NCBI RefSeq assembly: GCF_900128505.1
Contig: NZ_LT669940.1
Location: 778,883 to 842,882, forward strand
DNA: 64,000 bases
Reading direction: 5' to 3'
DNA from: Parabacteroides timonensis
GTDB lineage: Bacteria > Bacteroidota > Bacteroidia > Bacteroidales > Tannerellaceae
Shown here one piece after another: positions 27,601 through 35,177 of the stretch (its first letter is position 1; each line of letters begins with the position of its first letter). Below the pieces are notes generated by a model that was not told the DNA's origin, ran no database searches, and saw nothing but the letters and a program-made list of their open reading frames with translations. The translations under genes and the position numbers were made by a program.

Positions 27601-28073
27601 CCGGAAGCGATGTTTGAACCACCGGTTCTGGTCAATTCTTCAGAAGAAACGTTACTTACAGCGTAACCCAATTTTTTGGCATCTTTCTTGATACCCAAAG
27701 CTGTTACGACTACTTCGTCGAGCTTTTGGCTGTCTTCGGCTAATTTAATATTCAAGGAAGCTTGCCCGGTATAAGCAATTTCCTGAGTTGCATACCCGAT
27801 AAAAGAAATTTGGATAATGTCTCCGTTCTTAACTCCTTCCAGGCTGAAGTTACCATCCATGTCGGTAATACTACCGTTTGTGGTTCCTTTGATCACAACT
27901 GATGCTCCGGCAACAGGGCCGAAATCATCTTCTACAACACCGTTTACTTTACCGTTTTGTTGGGTAATTGCGGTTTCTAGCTTCTCTGGCGCTAAGTCAG
28001 CATATACACTTGTAGGAAGTGTTATCGCTCCTGCGACAAGAATTAAGCTGACAGGTTTGAAGTGTTTCAACAT
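24630..28073 (-). CDS. SusC/RagA-family TonB-linked outer-membrane transporter
   Basis: This 1147-residue transporter has, in order, a signal peptide (SLILVAGAITLPTSVYA), a carboxypeptidase-D-like regulatory domain (about 40-120), the SusC TonB-box region (LDEVVVTALGIKK), a plug (about 130-260; PLIIMDGVPV, IENISILKGAAASALYGSEA) and a long barrel ending in TFGFSVRASF. There is no STN domain, so it is not expected to signal to a FecR anti-sigma factor, in contrast with the SusC at 59.4 kb. It forms a two-gene operon with the SusD gene. Its long upstream region contains two matching palindromes that may be regulatory. Confidence 0.93.
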   Translation of the reverse strand: MLKHFKPVSLILVAGAITLPTSVYADLAPEKLETAITQQNGKVNGVVEDDFGPVAGASVVIKGTTNGSITDMDGNFSLEGVKNGDIIQISFIGYATQEIAYTGQASLNIKLAEDSQKLDEVVVTALGIKKDAKKLGYAVSNVSSEELTRTGGSNIASGLYGKATGVRIQAAPGGGTSAVSISVRGLSSITGNTQPLIIMDGVPVHNGNTNNDGYWGNQRINSNGMVDINPEDIENISILKGAAASALYGSEAANGVVMITTKKAKAGTGTRVDFSANVSFDKVAYMPEIQKEYGPGYDNSQLGNDSQEALTGFRQLRVDRNGNSITTPNRETYYSWGAKYDPSKTVTYFDGTERAYTPIDHNQWNDIFRTGINQTYNLSLTNSNERNNVRFSYTYNDVEAMQLNSNNHKHNFNLNGTFDVSKTIKLNYTATYQNQFIKNRPYRISRLTNNFGGFFGGFTDVAYMRDHTITSLGYKNSISSYNGGTSDTLTPNEQFLYTPMGSSALVDEYFWNIMGKEQLEDHQRFIGAVNPTWEIIPGLTLNGRVAADLTVDKIENKNYAENAHIFSTNGQYSDSYGLKNSQYQIVYSDIMLMFDKTFNELHNVTANLGWTARGESYYLSDVSTSQGLTQENWFHLNASVGTKNSSMTRQDLLKTGAFLTASYGYNGWGFLEGSIRQEKTSTLKKGNNSFWYPSASVSVLYTELLKDQMPTWWNYGKVRASYGIVGNAPELYRANLAFNQESLLRSSTYIHNFVPTSIGNESIKPETKYEFEIGLENKFFGNRLGMEFNFYSNTIKDQILSTTSAASMGATSMLMNVGELSNKGVELSVYGTPFENKDWKWDLRANVAWNKNMVKKLADGLDVLTHDSSIDGGAASLESHVGESMGDWYTYTWKTDNNGNYIVGSDGLYITDTSERHKVGNAMPKVTGGFGTSLSYKNFTLDMAFDFRFGGDVLNAPWQYMMAAGNITDAIGVRDYSTGGLYYYSDTEKMEDKGAIHVLNPSEVGNYKRGETMVNGHYVWDNGLILPGVKEDGTPNDIVVTQFEANVNHYGWGTSATQSYQDAIQKNSYIKCREISLGYTLPAEWTRKFACNNLMVSGFVRNPFYVYRTLKLFDSEATDGTNWIYQAQLGGSTASARTFGFSVRASF

Positions 28074-28149
28074 AATTAATGAGTTTATAGATAATAATAC
28101 TAGTGTTAGTGGAGTTACTTTAGATTTGACGTTTATTGATGTTGTTAAT

Positions 28150-28170
28150 CTTAGTTCTAAAAGAACTAAG
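28150..28170. promoter_or_regulatory. palindrome in the leader of the orphan SusC operon (copy 1)
   Basis: Perfect 9-bp arms CTTAGTTCT and AGAACTAAG flank AAA, about 80 bp before the SusC ATG. It could be an operator or, in the mRNA, a hairpin. The core AGTTCT-n3-AGAACT recurs at 28531. Confidence 0.5.
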
Positions 28171-28530
28171 GTTGTTCAATAATTGTAACTTTATTATTAT
28201 CAGAAATATACAAACTGTTAAGTATGATTAAAAAAAACTTTTTCGCAAAATATTGGGGGGGAGGATTGCGATTTGTTATACTTTGGGGTATTAATAAATA
28301 TTGTATAAATGAATAAGATGGGTGTTGAGGTTGATATACAAGTTTATTATGTTGGAAAAATATACAATATGAATATAATCAAAGGGTGGAGTTTGTGGTT
28401 TGTTTTCGGGGTTCTTGTTTTTATGCAATTGTTGAAAGTGTTAAAAATAAAGCATAATATCACTTTTGTTGACGTAAAATAACAGTGGGTAATAAATAAT
28501 TAATACATTTGTGCCAGATATTTAGTACGG

Positions 28531-28545
28531 AGTTCTTTTAGAACT
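28531..28545. promoter_or_regulatory. palindrome upstream of the orphan SusC operon (copy 2)
   Basis: AGTTCTTTTAGAACT is a perfect 6-bp inverted repeat with a TTT spacer, and AAG continues the right arm as in copy 1. The centres of the two copies are about 378 bp apart. Confidence 0.45.
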
Positions 28546-28628
28546 AAGATGGAATTTATGATTATATAGCCTCTTTTTGAGAAAAATATTATAAGAAACA
28601 TGAGGTGTAGATGTATATTATGTGGAAA

Positions 28629-28657
28629 ATAAAAAGAGCGGAATGTCCCGCTCTCCT
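28629..28657 (-). terminator. rho-independent terminator of the Nudix gene
   Basis: On the minus strand AGAGCGG pairs with CCGCTCT around GACATT, followed by TTTTATTTT. Confidence 0.8.
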
Positions 28658-28689
28658 AATTGTCAATTGTAGTGATAAAGAGGTGAAAG

Positions 28690-29214
28690 TTAACTGTAAC
28701 TTTTTTTATAAATTTCGATCGCTTTCTTTATCGACATCAATCCGAAATCATCAGCATTTAAATCCTCTTTTTTTGTAATTACGATTTCGGCGGCATCATC
28801 TTCCGCATGGACTCCGTCGAAGCTTTCCACATAGCATTCGAAAAACATGTCTACTGTGTGTACTTCAAAACCACTGTACATATATAAATTAGGAATTGAA
28901 AACAAATAACGGCATTCGGTAATATCCAGTTCTGTTTCTTCTTTTACTTCGCGATGAGCCGCTTCTTCCGCTGACTCGTACATATCGACAAACCCTCCCG
29001 GCAGATCGAGTGTACCTTTCGCCGGATCTTTGGCGCGTCGTACTAGTAGCATTTCACCTGTCGCGTTACGTATAAAGCAGGCGACAGCCGACGAAGGATT
29101 GAAATAATAAACAAAACCGCATGTTGTACACTGTTTGGCTTTTTCGTTGCGTTCTACGAATGTCTTGGCACCACATTTGGGGCAATAGACGAACTGATGT
29201 AAAGGATGACTCAT
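28690..29214 (-). CDS. Nudix hydrolase with N-terminal zinc ribbon
   Basis: This 174-residue cytoplasmic protein starts with a zinc ribbon at about 11-35 (CPKCG and CTTCG). The Nudix box GFVDMYESAEEAAHREVKEE follows. It fits GX5EX7REUXEE, but the usual Gly after EEx is Glu (EETELD). Nudix enzymes cleave nucleoside diphosphates linked to another group; the zinc ribbon is seen in NudC-like and ADP-ribose-type members. The exact substrate cannot be read. It lies 86 bp downstream of the ROK kinase gene on the same strand, with a terminator between them, so it is probably transcribed separately or by read-through. Confidence 0.85.
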   Translation of the reverse strand: MSHPLHQFVYCPKCGAKTFVERNEKAKQCTTCGFVYYFNPSSAVACFIRNATGEMLLVRRAKDPAKGTLDLPGGFVDMYESAEEAAHREVKEETELDITECRYLFSIPNLYMYSGFEVHTVDMFFECYVESFDGVHAEDDAAEIVITKKEDLNADDFGLMSIKKAIEIYKKSYS

Positions 29215-29242
29215 AGGATAGGTTTATTATAAATGTATATAA

Positions 29243-29271
29243 ATGAATAAGGGCGGCTTAAAGCCGCCCTT
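29243..29271 (-). terminator. rho-independent terminator of the ROK kinase gene
   Basis: Perfect 11-bp arms AAGGGCGGCTT (29249-29259) and AAGCCGCCCTT (29261-29271) are followed on the minus strand by ATTCATTTAT. The T-tract is weak but the stem is very strong. Confidence 0.7.
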
Positions 29272-29300
29272 GATCCGGGGCAGAACCCCTGTAAATACGA

Positions 29301-30266
29301 TTACTCTTTCACTTCCCAACCTAAAGCGCTGGCTCCTAATACGGCAGCATCGCTTTCTTTCAATTGAGAGAAAAGAAGTTTTGTTTTACCTTCGTACACT
29401 TTCAGCATGTTCTTTTCCATTGAGCGTTTGATCGGATTCATGATCAGATCACCAGCCTTGGTAAGACCACCGAATAGAATAATAGCTTCCGGACTTGAGA
29501 ATGCAACAGCATCAGCAAAAGCTTCTCCCAGAATGTTTCCTGTAAAATCGAAGATTTCGAGAGCCAATTTATCATTCTTCATCGCAGCTTCATATACATC
29601 TTTTGAAGTGATTTCGTCCGGATCGAGTTCGCGCAACAAACTGTCGTCCTTACGGATTTCCAGATATTCGCGGGCTGTACGAGCCACACCTGTTGCCGAA
29701 GCATACGTTTCCAAACATCCCTGGCGACCGCAACCGCAAGGACGTCCATTGTTACGACGCATGATTACGTGACCAAGTTCACCGGCAAATCCATCGTGTC
29801 CGTAAACCAGGTTACCGCCGATAACGATACCGCTGCCAACACCTGTACCCAACGTGATTACGATAAAGTCTTTCAGACCGCGTGCTGCACCGTAAGTCAT
29901 TTCTCCGATTGCGGCAGCGTTAGCATCATTTGTCAATGCAACAGGAATACCTCCGATTTGTTCGCTGATCAACTGTGCCAAAGGAATTTTGCCTTTCCAC
30001 GGAAGGTTTGGGGCAAATTCGATACAGCCGTTGAAGAAGTTACCATTAGGAGCTCCTACGCCTACACCTTTGATTTTGTCCGGACCACCAGCCTGATCAA
30101 TCACTAATGACAGACCCTGACCGAGTTCGGTAACATAATCATTGATATCACTATATTTCCCTGTTTTGATTGATCCACTGTACAAGATTGTTCCTCTTGC
30201 ATCCACAACACCGAAAACAGAATTGGTACCGCCTATATCAATACCTACTACATAAGGCTTCTCCAT
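29301..30266 (-). CDS. ROK-family sugar kinase, probably glucokinase
   Basis: This 321-residue protein begins with the ATP-binding phosphate-1 motif (VVGIDIGGTNSVFGVVD). It has the ROK zinc-binding motif CGCGRQGCLETYAS and the catalytic Asp region (ALTNDANAAAIGE). Glucokinases of this family phosphorylate glucose in the cytoplasm with ATP. The ATG at 30266 is preferred over one 23 codons upstream, because it directly precedes the conserved start and lies after the promoter. The promoter (TTG, 19 bp, TATATTTG) sits between the gene and the group II intron, so the intron has not separated the gene from it. N-acetylhexosamine or another hexose as substrate cannot be excluded. Confidence 0.87.
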   Translation of the reverse strand: MEKPYVVGIDIGGTNSVFGVVDARGTILYSGSIKTGKYSDINDYVTELGQGLSLVIDQAGGPDKIKGVGVGAPNGNFFNGCIEFAPNLPWKGKIPLAQLISEQIGGIPVALTNDANAAAIGEMTYGAARGLKDFIVITLGTGVGSGIVIGGNLVYGHDGFAGELGHVIMRRNNGRPCGCGRQGCLETYASATGVARTAREYLEIRKDDSLLRELDPDEITSKDVYEAAMKNDKLALEIFDFTGNILGEAFADAVAFSSPEAIILFGGLTKAGDLIMNPIKRSMEKNMLKVYEGKTKLLFSQLKESDAAVLGASALGWEVKE

Positions 30267-30305
30267 GATTTTATATTTATGATTAATAATGAGTTTTCTG
30301 GAAAG

Positions 30306-30335
30306 CAAATATAAGAGGAATATGGTTAGCTGCAA
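30306..30335 (-). promoter_or_regulatory. promoter of the ROK kinase gene
   Basis: On the minus strand TTG (30335-30333) and TATATTTG (30313-30306) are 19 bp apart, matching the Bacteroidales -33/-7 pattern. Confidence 0.6.
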
Positions 30336-30446
30336 TGATTTTCTTCAAAAAAATGTAGAATGAAATTCGTTTTAGAATATTACGATAAATGTAAGTTTAG
30401 TTAATGTCGAGTAGGTCAGCCCCATTGCTGGGGCTTTCCCCTCTAA

Positions 30447-30480
30447 GAACCGTGCATGAGAGTTTCCCCTCACACGGCTC
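30447..30480 (-). ncRNA. group II intron domain V
   Basis: A 34-nt hairpin with arms GAGCCGTGTGAG and CTCATGCACGGTTC and a GGAAAC-type loop carries the AGC catalytic triad. It is the most conserved part of group II ribozymes. Confidence 0.85.
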
Positions 30481-30521
30481 AAGCAACGCATTACCATTCT
30501 TACTGAAGGAATAGTTCTGCC

Positions 30522-32222
30522 TCATTTCCTACTAATTTTATTAGGGTTAAACTTCTTGTTCTTGCATGAACTGTGTATGAGAATCTTGAACGGTTTGCCG
30601 TTGACAGTCTCCTTGATAGTCGTCCATCTTCGTTCATCGTCAATAATCTCTCCACAGATTGGGCAACGCATTTCTTGGTGAATCCAAATCATACGCAGCA
30701 GGTCATCAATCTCACGTAGTTGGTTCTCCGTGTTCTTTGACTTGCGCCGTGCATAGTAAGGAGCATCGGCAGGGTCGTATGGATTAGTATTGGTTCTGAC
30801 ACGCACGTACTTCAATATGGGAGTGTCCGCCAGCCTTTTAAGACTTAAAGTCGTTTCCTTACCCGACTTCTTGTTCTTGGTTATAGTGGCGAAGCACCAT
30901 TCACGTCCATGCAATTGTTTGAAATACCTGTCTTTAATCCAATGTTTGCCCTTTTTCGGATGCCTGCGTCTTGCCCATTGCCAAAGCGTCTTGTACACCT
31001 CGTAGTCCACACGTGAGAATGCTTTCGATGATGCCCCGTAACGGTAATAGTTTGCCCATCCGGGAATCATGTGGTTAAGCATCCTTATAAGTGAGGAAGC
31101 CTTTGCCGACTTGTTGCTCTTGATTTTCGTACGAACCTTGTCACAGAAATTCTTCATCGCGTCCTTTGACGGCTTAGTCAGAAGTTTTCCGTTTGACTTG
31201 TATTCCCTGATGTTGAAGCCGAGGAAATCAAAGCCCTCACTGATATGAGTAATCCTTGTCTTTTCTTCCGACAACATCAGTCCACGTTCTGCCATAAACT
31301 GCCGTATAAGGGGCAGGATAACATCCTCAATTGTTTCCTTATCCTTTGCAGTGACAATAAAGTCATCAGCATAGCGCACGAGATTGATTTTGGGCTTAAT
31401 CCATTTACGTCCGTCTGCGGTAGGTTGCCAATAGGGTTTCACCGCCTTTTGGACAAGGGATTGTAGCCCGTCAAGAGTCATGTTGGCAAGGGTTGGGGAG
31501 ATTATGCCTCCTTGTGGAGTTCCCTCCTCGGTCGGAAAAAGACTTCCATTGAATACATAACCACTTTTGAGCCATTTTCTCAGCACCCCCTTATCCATAG
31601 GGATATTGTTAAGAAGCCATTCATGGCTGATGTGGTCGAAGCATCCTTTGATGTCTCCCTCCAAAATCCATTTGGGGGCAACATCCCTTGAAAGGACATT
31701 GTGACACTGGGCTATTGCATCTTGGCAGCTGCGATATTTACGGAAGCCGTAGGAGTGTTGGTCGCCTGTCGTTTCCGCAATAGGGTCGAGAGCCATCAGA
31801 TAGAGAGCCTGCATCGCACGGTCTTTCATCGTAGGGATTCCCAAGGGGCGTTTCTTCCCGTTCTTCTTCGGTATTTCCACACGGCGCAGGGGCATCGGTT
31901 GATAGCCACGGCGTTTGAGTGTGTCAATAGCTTTGACTTTTGCCGCATCGGACGACCACCTTACATGGTCAACTCCTGCGGTGTCTTTACCCTTATTAGT
32001 AGTAACCCGGACTACGGCAAGATAGCGACCGTAGAACGAGTGGGTCAACAGCCATTGCAAGGACTTGACCTTGCCGTGTCTGCCTTCCCTTTGAGCCTTT
32101 ACAATACGTGCTTGCAGCTTCCGAACATACTCCTCTGCCTTGTGTCGGTCAATGCTTTTCCAACGTTCGGTATCAGAGAGGACCATATTTTCAGGCGCAC
32201 ACTTTTCTTTCGATTTGTTCAT
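30522..32222 (-). CDS. ltrA: group II intron reverse transcriptase/maturase
   Basis: This 566-residue intron-encoded protein has the RT blocks (RPLGIPTMKDRAMQALYLMA; GTPQGGIISPTLANMTLDGL; catalytic LVRYADDFIVTA), then the thumb/maturase X region (PGWANYYRYGASSKAFSRVD). A C-terminal segment has CPICGEIIDDE and IHSSCKN. That segment resembles an HNH endonuclease but lacks the usual His-His pair between the Cys motifs, so cleavage activity is doubtful. The ATG at 32222 is chosen over an upstream ATG at 32354, because GAAAGGAAAG precedes it and the added 44 residues are intron RNA. The protein helps splicing and reverse splicing of its host intron. Confidence 0.92.
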   Translation of the reverse strand: MNKSKEKCAPENMVLSDTERWKSIDRHKAEEYVRKLQARIVKAQREGRHGKVKSLQWLLTHSFYGRYLAVVRVTTNKGKDTAGVDHVRWSSDAAKVKAIDTLKRRGYQPMPLRRVEIPKKNGKKRPLGIPTMKDRAMQALYLMALDPIAETTGDQHSYGFRKYRSCQDAIAQCHNVLSRDVAPKWILEGDIKGCFDHISHEWLLNNIPMDKGVLRKWLKSGYVFNGSLFPTEEGTPQGGIISPTLANMTLDGLQSLVQKAVKPYWQPTADGRKWIKPKINLVRYADDFIVTAKDKETIEDVILPLIRQFMAERGLMLSEEKTRITHISEGFDFLGFNIREYKSNGKLLTKPSKDAMKNFCDKVRTKIKSNKSAKASSLIRMLNHMIPGWANYYRYGASSKAFSRVDYEVYKTLWQWARRRHPKKGKHWIKDRYFKQLHGREWCFATITKNKKSGKETTLSLKRLADTPILKYVRVRTNTNPYDPADAPYYARRKSKNTENQLREIDDLLRMIWIHQEMRCPICGEIIDDERRWTTIKETVNGKPFKILIHSSCKNKKFNPNKISRK

Positions 32223-32958
32223 TTGCTTTCCTTTCTTTAGAAGTTCTATAAGTTTATTGTAAAGAGTTACCTTGTGGAAGTGGGCACACTTTCGTGTCGG
32301 ATGATGTGGCTCCCTGCCATACATGGCAATGAGGTCAATCCGTATCCGCTCCATTACAGAGCGGCATTCGCTTTTTCCACGTTCCTATACCCGCACCCCA
32401 TATAGGCTTGCCTTGCGGCTCGCTTACCTCCTCAAAGAGGGGGAGAGATACGGGCTTACCACGTTCCATGCAAGTGACGATAATGGGTTAGGTCTGTCCT
32501 ATCCACCGGCAGTCATTATGTCCGTGCAACCCCACCTGGACAGGGAGTTGACCGACTGCGCACCTTTTGGTTCAAGCCTACAGCCTCGCTTTTGGAGCGA
32601 AGCCCTCAACATCATTTGGCTTGTTCTTCGTAACGATGTTTATCGGACATTCACATTGGTTGACCATACCATCAAGTCTCGCCCCTCGGCAGAACGATGT
32701 TATCTGCCTTAACCTCCACTCACGCTTCGGTCTATTCCTTTCGGAAAGGGTACTTTGTCAGAGCAGCTTCGCACAAAGAGATTACTCGCAATGCACGTAC
32801 TCTCAGACTACTGCAAACGGAATTGCAGGTGTAATCAATGAATTAAATCATAGTCACACAATCACTTACACGGCTTTTACGTGTCACACTACAGGATCAA
32901 AATATGTCATTTTCAGCTTTTTCACATCTTCGGATAGTGTTACTTTCAATGATTGTTT

Positions 32959-32966
32959 TATCTTTG
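32959..32966 (+). promoter_or_regulatory. -7 element before the GyrI-like gene
   Basis: TATCTTTG matches TAnnTTTG 20 bp before the ATG at 32986, giving a very short leader. No clear -33 element. Confidence 0.4.
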
Positions 32967-32985
32967 ATAAATTCTTAACCCATTA

Positions 32986-33471
32986 ATGAATAACACTATG
33001 CCACAGGTTTCAGACATACGGCTCATGCTCCGGGCGGAACAACCTGTTTTATCGGCCCGCATGAAAATCAGCTACAAAGAATTGGAAAGGCTGTTTGCCA
33101 AAAAGCGCGAAAATGTATTAGCTCTTCTCCGTCCTACCGGAGTATATATGACCGATGTTCCTTTTATTATTTACCACGATTATTTGAATCTGGATGTGGA
33201 AAACCTGGATTTGGAGATTTGTTTTCCCCTCTCTACCTGGATGGATGGTGATGAAAACCTGCAACCTCGTGTCATTCCCCAGACGAAAGTGGTCCATTGT
33301 ATGTTCAAAGGCAATTATGAAGAGATGGATTATTTGTACGGAGAAATGACGGCCTGGATCATGCAGAAAGGATATGAACCGGAAGGTTCGGCCTACGAAT
33401 TCTATTATATAAAGAAGGAACAACCTTATGATGAAAGGTTGACCAAAATTGTATTGCCTGTAAAGGGCTGA
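32986..33471 (+). CDS. GyrI-like small-molecule-binding domain protein
   Basis: This 161-residue single-domain protein matches the GyrI/AraC effector-binding fold: paired beta-alpha-beta-beta units with YKELERLFAKKRENVLALL, VPFIIYHDYLNLDVENLDLE and a C-terminal AYEFYYIKKEQP. There is no DNA-binding domain. Stand-alone members bind or hydrolyse cationic or toxic small molecules, or inhibit gyrase. Function here is not defined. A second in-frame ATG at 32998 is possible. Its end converges with the VOC gene. Confidence 0.7.
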   Translation: MNNTMPQVSDIRLMLRAEQPVLSARMKISYKELERLFAKKRENVLALLRPTGVYMTDVPFIIYHDYLNLDVENLDLEICFPLSTWMDGDENLQPRVIPQTKVVHCMFKGNYEEMDYLYGEMTAWIMQKGYEPEGSAYEFYYIKKEQPYDERLTKIVLPVKG

Positions 33472-33504
33472 TACAATTTTGGTATATGGACAGCTTGCCC
33501 GGTT

Positions 33505-33882
33505 TTATTTAGCCGGCAATACCTCGATCCAGTAATCGTCCGGATCGTTGATGAAATACAATCCCATATCGGTGTTCTCATAACATACGCAGTCCATTTC
33601 CTTGTGGAATTTGCGGACTTCATCATAATCACCCGCCACGCGGAAACAGAGATGGCTTTCGTTATCTCCCAGTTCGTATGGTTCGTTGCGATCTCTTAGC
33701 CAGGTCAGTTCCAGTAGGAAACCAGTCTGATCGTCTGTCAGGTAAACAAGGATGAAGGAGCCGTCGGCTGCTTCTTTCCGGTGGTGTTCTTTCAATCCCA
33801 GCGCCTTGTTATAGAAAGCGATACTTCTTTCAAGGTCGAGTACGTTGATGTTGAAATGATCAAATTTGCCTTTAATTTCCAT
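33505..33882 (-). CDS. VOC-superfamily (glyoxalase I-like) protein
   Basis: This 125-residue protein has the paired beta-alpha-beta-beta-beta modules of the vicinal-oxygen-chelate fold: FDHFNINVLDLERSIAFYNK with metal-ligand His, and the second module with SHLCFRV and a C-terminal Glu in IEVLPAK. Its size and the NVLDLERSIAFY start fit lactoylglutathione lyase-like proteins, which detoxify methylglyoxal in the cytoplasm, but many VOC proteins have other substrates. It is 18 bp downstream of the MBL-fold gene on the same strand, so the two are probably co-transcribed. Confidence 0.8.
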   Translation of the reverse strand: MEIKGKFDHFNINVLDLERSIAFYNKALGLKEHHRKEAADGSFILVYLTDDQTGFLLELTWLRDRNEPYELGDNESHLCFRVAGDYDEVRKFHKEMDCVCYENTDMGLYFINDPDDYWIEVLPAK

Positions 33883-33900
33883 GATTGTTTTCTTTATAAA

Positions 33901-34623
33901 TTAAAAATCAGTGCCTTCTCCAGGAATGGACAACAATATATAACGGCATCCTTTTGACTCTGCATAAGGTCCGAAAGCCATTATTTCGGCCGGACGTTCC
34001 CAGAAATGCATCGGAACTAATACATCCGTTTTTATCTTATCGATAAACTGTTCAGCACCTCGCATAAAGTCCGTGCCGATACGTGGATCGACGGGAAACA
34101 TGGCCAGATGCAGATGTTGTACCGTTTGAGCCAGTGTTGTCAGTTCATGTAGGTAATCGCCCTCTGCTTTTGCCACTTCCTGTGGGGTGGATTCGTCTTT
34201 CCAATGCCAATTGTTGAGGTCGCCTGCATGAAACAACTGTTTGCCTTCCGCTTCTATTAGGAAAGAAATACCGACGTCGGTCGAACCGAAAGCCTGTATC
34301 CGCAGATGTTCGTCTTCAAATACGTCTCCCTTTTTCAAATAAGTGGCGTCTTCGGCGTTTGCACGTTTCCGTTTCAGGATATCTTTGGAGAAAATATATT
34401 TGATATCCGGTTTTATCTCTTTCCATTTCAGAATATCCGGGTTGAAATGGTCCGAATGGAAATGGGAGGACAGTATATATAATGTACCTGCGCGATGAAG
34501 CAGTTCGTCATGTACGAATCCCGTATCCGGAGTTTTCCCCGAATCTTTAAAATAATCGATCAGGATGGCATATCCGTCTGCTTCGATGGCAAAGCCGCTG
34601 TGATAAATATAAGTAAGCCTCAT
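33901..34623 (-). CDS. MBL-fold metallo-hydrolase
   Basis: This 240-residue cytoplasmic protein has the metallo-beta-lactamase motif SSHFHSDHF (HxHxDH), later metal-ligand His in LFHAGDLNNWHW, and a C-terminal MHFWERP. It resembles UlaG/YtnP-like hydrolases, which act on phosphodiester, lactone or thioester bonds; the substrate is unknown. The ATG at 34623 (MRLTYIYHSG) fits the first conserved strand and is preferred over starts 7 and 23 codons upstream. It precedes the VOC gene, and pairing of MBL and VOC genes (as in glyoxalase I and II) makes a detoxification role plausible. Confidence 0.8.
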   Translation of the reverse strand: MRLTYIYHSGFAIEADGYAILIDYFKDSGKTPDTGFVHDELLHRAGTLYILSSHFHSDHFNPDILKWKEIKPDIKYIFSKDILKRKRANAEDATYLKKGDVFEDEHLRIQAFGSTDVGISFLIEAEGKQLFHAGDLNNWHWKDESTPQEVAKAEGDYLHELTTLAQTVQHLHLAMFPVDPRIGTDFMRGAEQFIDKIKTDVLVPMHFWERPAEIMAFGPYAESKGCRYILLSIPGEGTDF

Positions 34624-35177
34624 ACTGTTTTCTTTTGTTTTCATGTAAATAAAACATGATATCCTGTGATTAAGTTGCTTTCTGCGGTACAAATATACAA
34701 AAGGAAGGGGGGATTATAGAAATAGTCCGGTGATAATCGGAAAAAGTGTAGGGGGAAAGATCATTTACTATATCGGGAAAATAGAATTACTATGCAGGTA
34801 ATCAACGGTTGATGGTTATCAACCGTATGGCTGACAATTATCAATCACAAAACGAGAATTAAATGGAAGAAACTAAGGCTTTGATTTATAAGCGAATGCT
34901 CTAAAACAAATATAGTATGATTTTGAATAAATTCGACTATTTATATAAAAAATATTTGAAAAGATGCAGTATGTCCGGTTTTAATGACTTTATTAATTAA
35001 GTTGTTTACCATTTCTTTTCTGAATGATTAGGAAAGTTAGTGTTAATATAGATTAAATATTAGTACCTTGCGATACAAGGTATCTTATATAGGCATATAT
35101 TTGTTCCGTCAGAGAATAAAAAAGTTCCTTAAATATGTAACATTTTTGGCAATGTGTACGTCTAATAATAAAAAGTA
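34624..35177. other. intergenic region upstream of the exporter operon, with inverted repeats
   Basis: About 550 bp of A/T-rich DNA separate the divergent MBL gene and exporter operon. At 34801-34826 three ATCAAC/GTTGAT half-sites are packed together; the best dyad is ACGGTTGAT-GGTT-ATCAACCGT at 34805-34826. At 35064-35082, TACCTTG and CAAGGTA flank CGATA. A candidate -7 element TATATTTG is at 35096-35103. I see no gene in the stretch. Confidence 0.45.
35096..35103 (+). promoter_or_regulatory. -7 element of the exporter operon
   Basis: TATATTTG matches TAnnTTTG, 75 bp before the first gene. The TACCTTG/CAAGGTA inverted repeat at 35064-35082 lies where the -33 region would be and is a candidate operator. 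Confidence 0.45.

Larger units (their letters stand above)
28074..28628. other. long upstream region of the SusC operon
   Basis: About 550 bp of A/T-rich DNA without a credible gene. It holds the two AGTTCT-n3-AGAACT palindromes and a run of eight G on the plus strand near 28255. A weak minus-strand promoter-like TATATTTC lies between the first palindrome and the G run. It is long for a simple promoter region. Confidence 0.4.
30406..32774 (-). mobile_element. full-length group II intron with maturase ORF
   Basis: On the minus strand the element begins GTGCG at 32774, the standard 5' boundary, and ends with CCTACTCGAC at 30406, an AY end. Domain V is the 34-nt hairpin at 30480-30447 (GAGCCGTGTGAGGGGAAACT, with the AGC triad). 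Domain VI follows, with stem GCCCC/GGGGC and a candidate branch A seven bases from the end. The maturase lies in domain IV. It is inserted in the intergenic region between the ROK kinase and GyrI-like genes and interrupts no recognisable gene. The 5' boundary is less certain than the 3' one, because I could not match exon- and intron-binding sites by eye. Confidence 0.85.

Noticed and set aside
32559..32563. Alternative 5' end of the group II intron at the GTGCGC on the minus strand
   Set aside because: The stretch up to 32774 looks like structured intron domain I, and GTGCG at 32774 is the outermost match. Exon-binding pairing would decide.
32775..32985. Coding sequence in the exon beside the intron
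   Set aside because: Short frames there lack starts or are broken. Joining the exons across the intron gives no continuous gene either.
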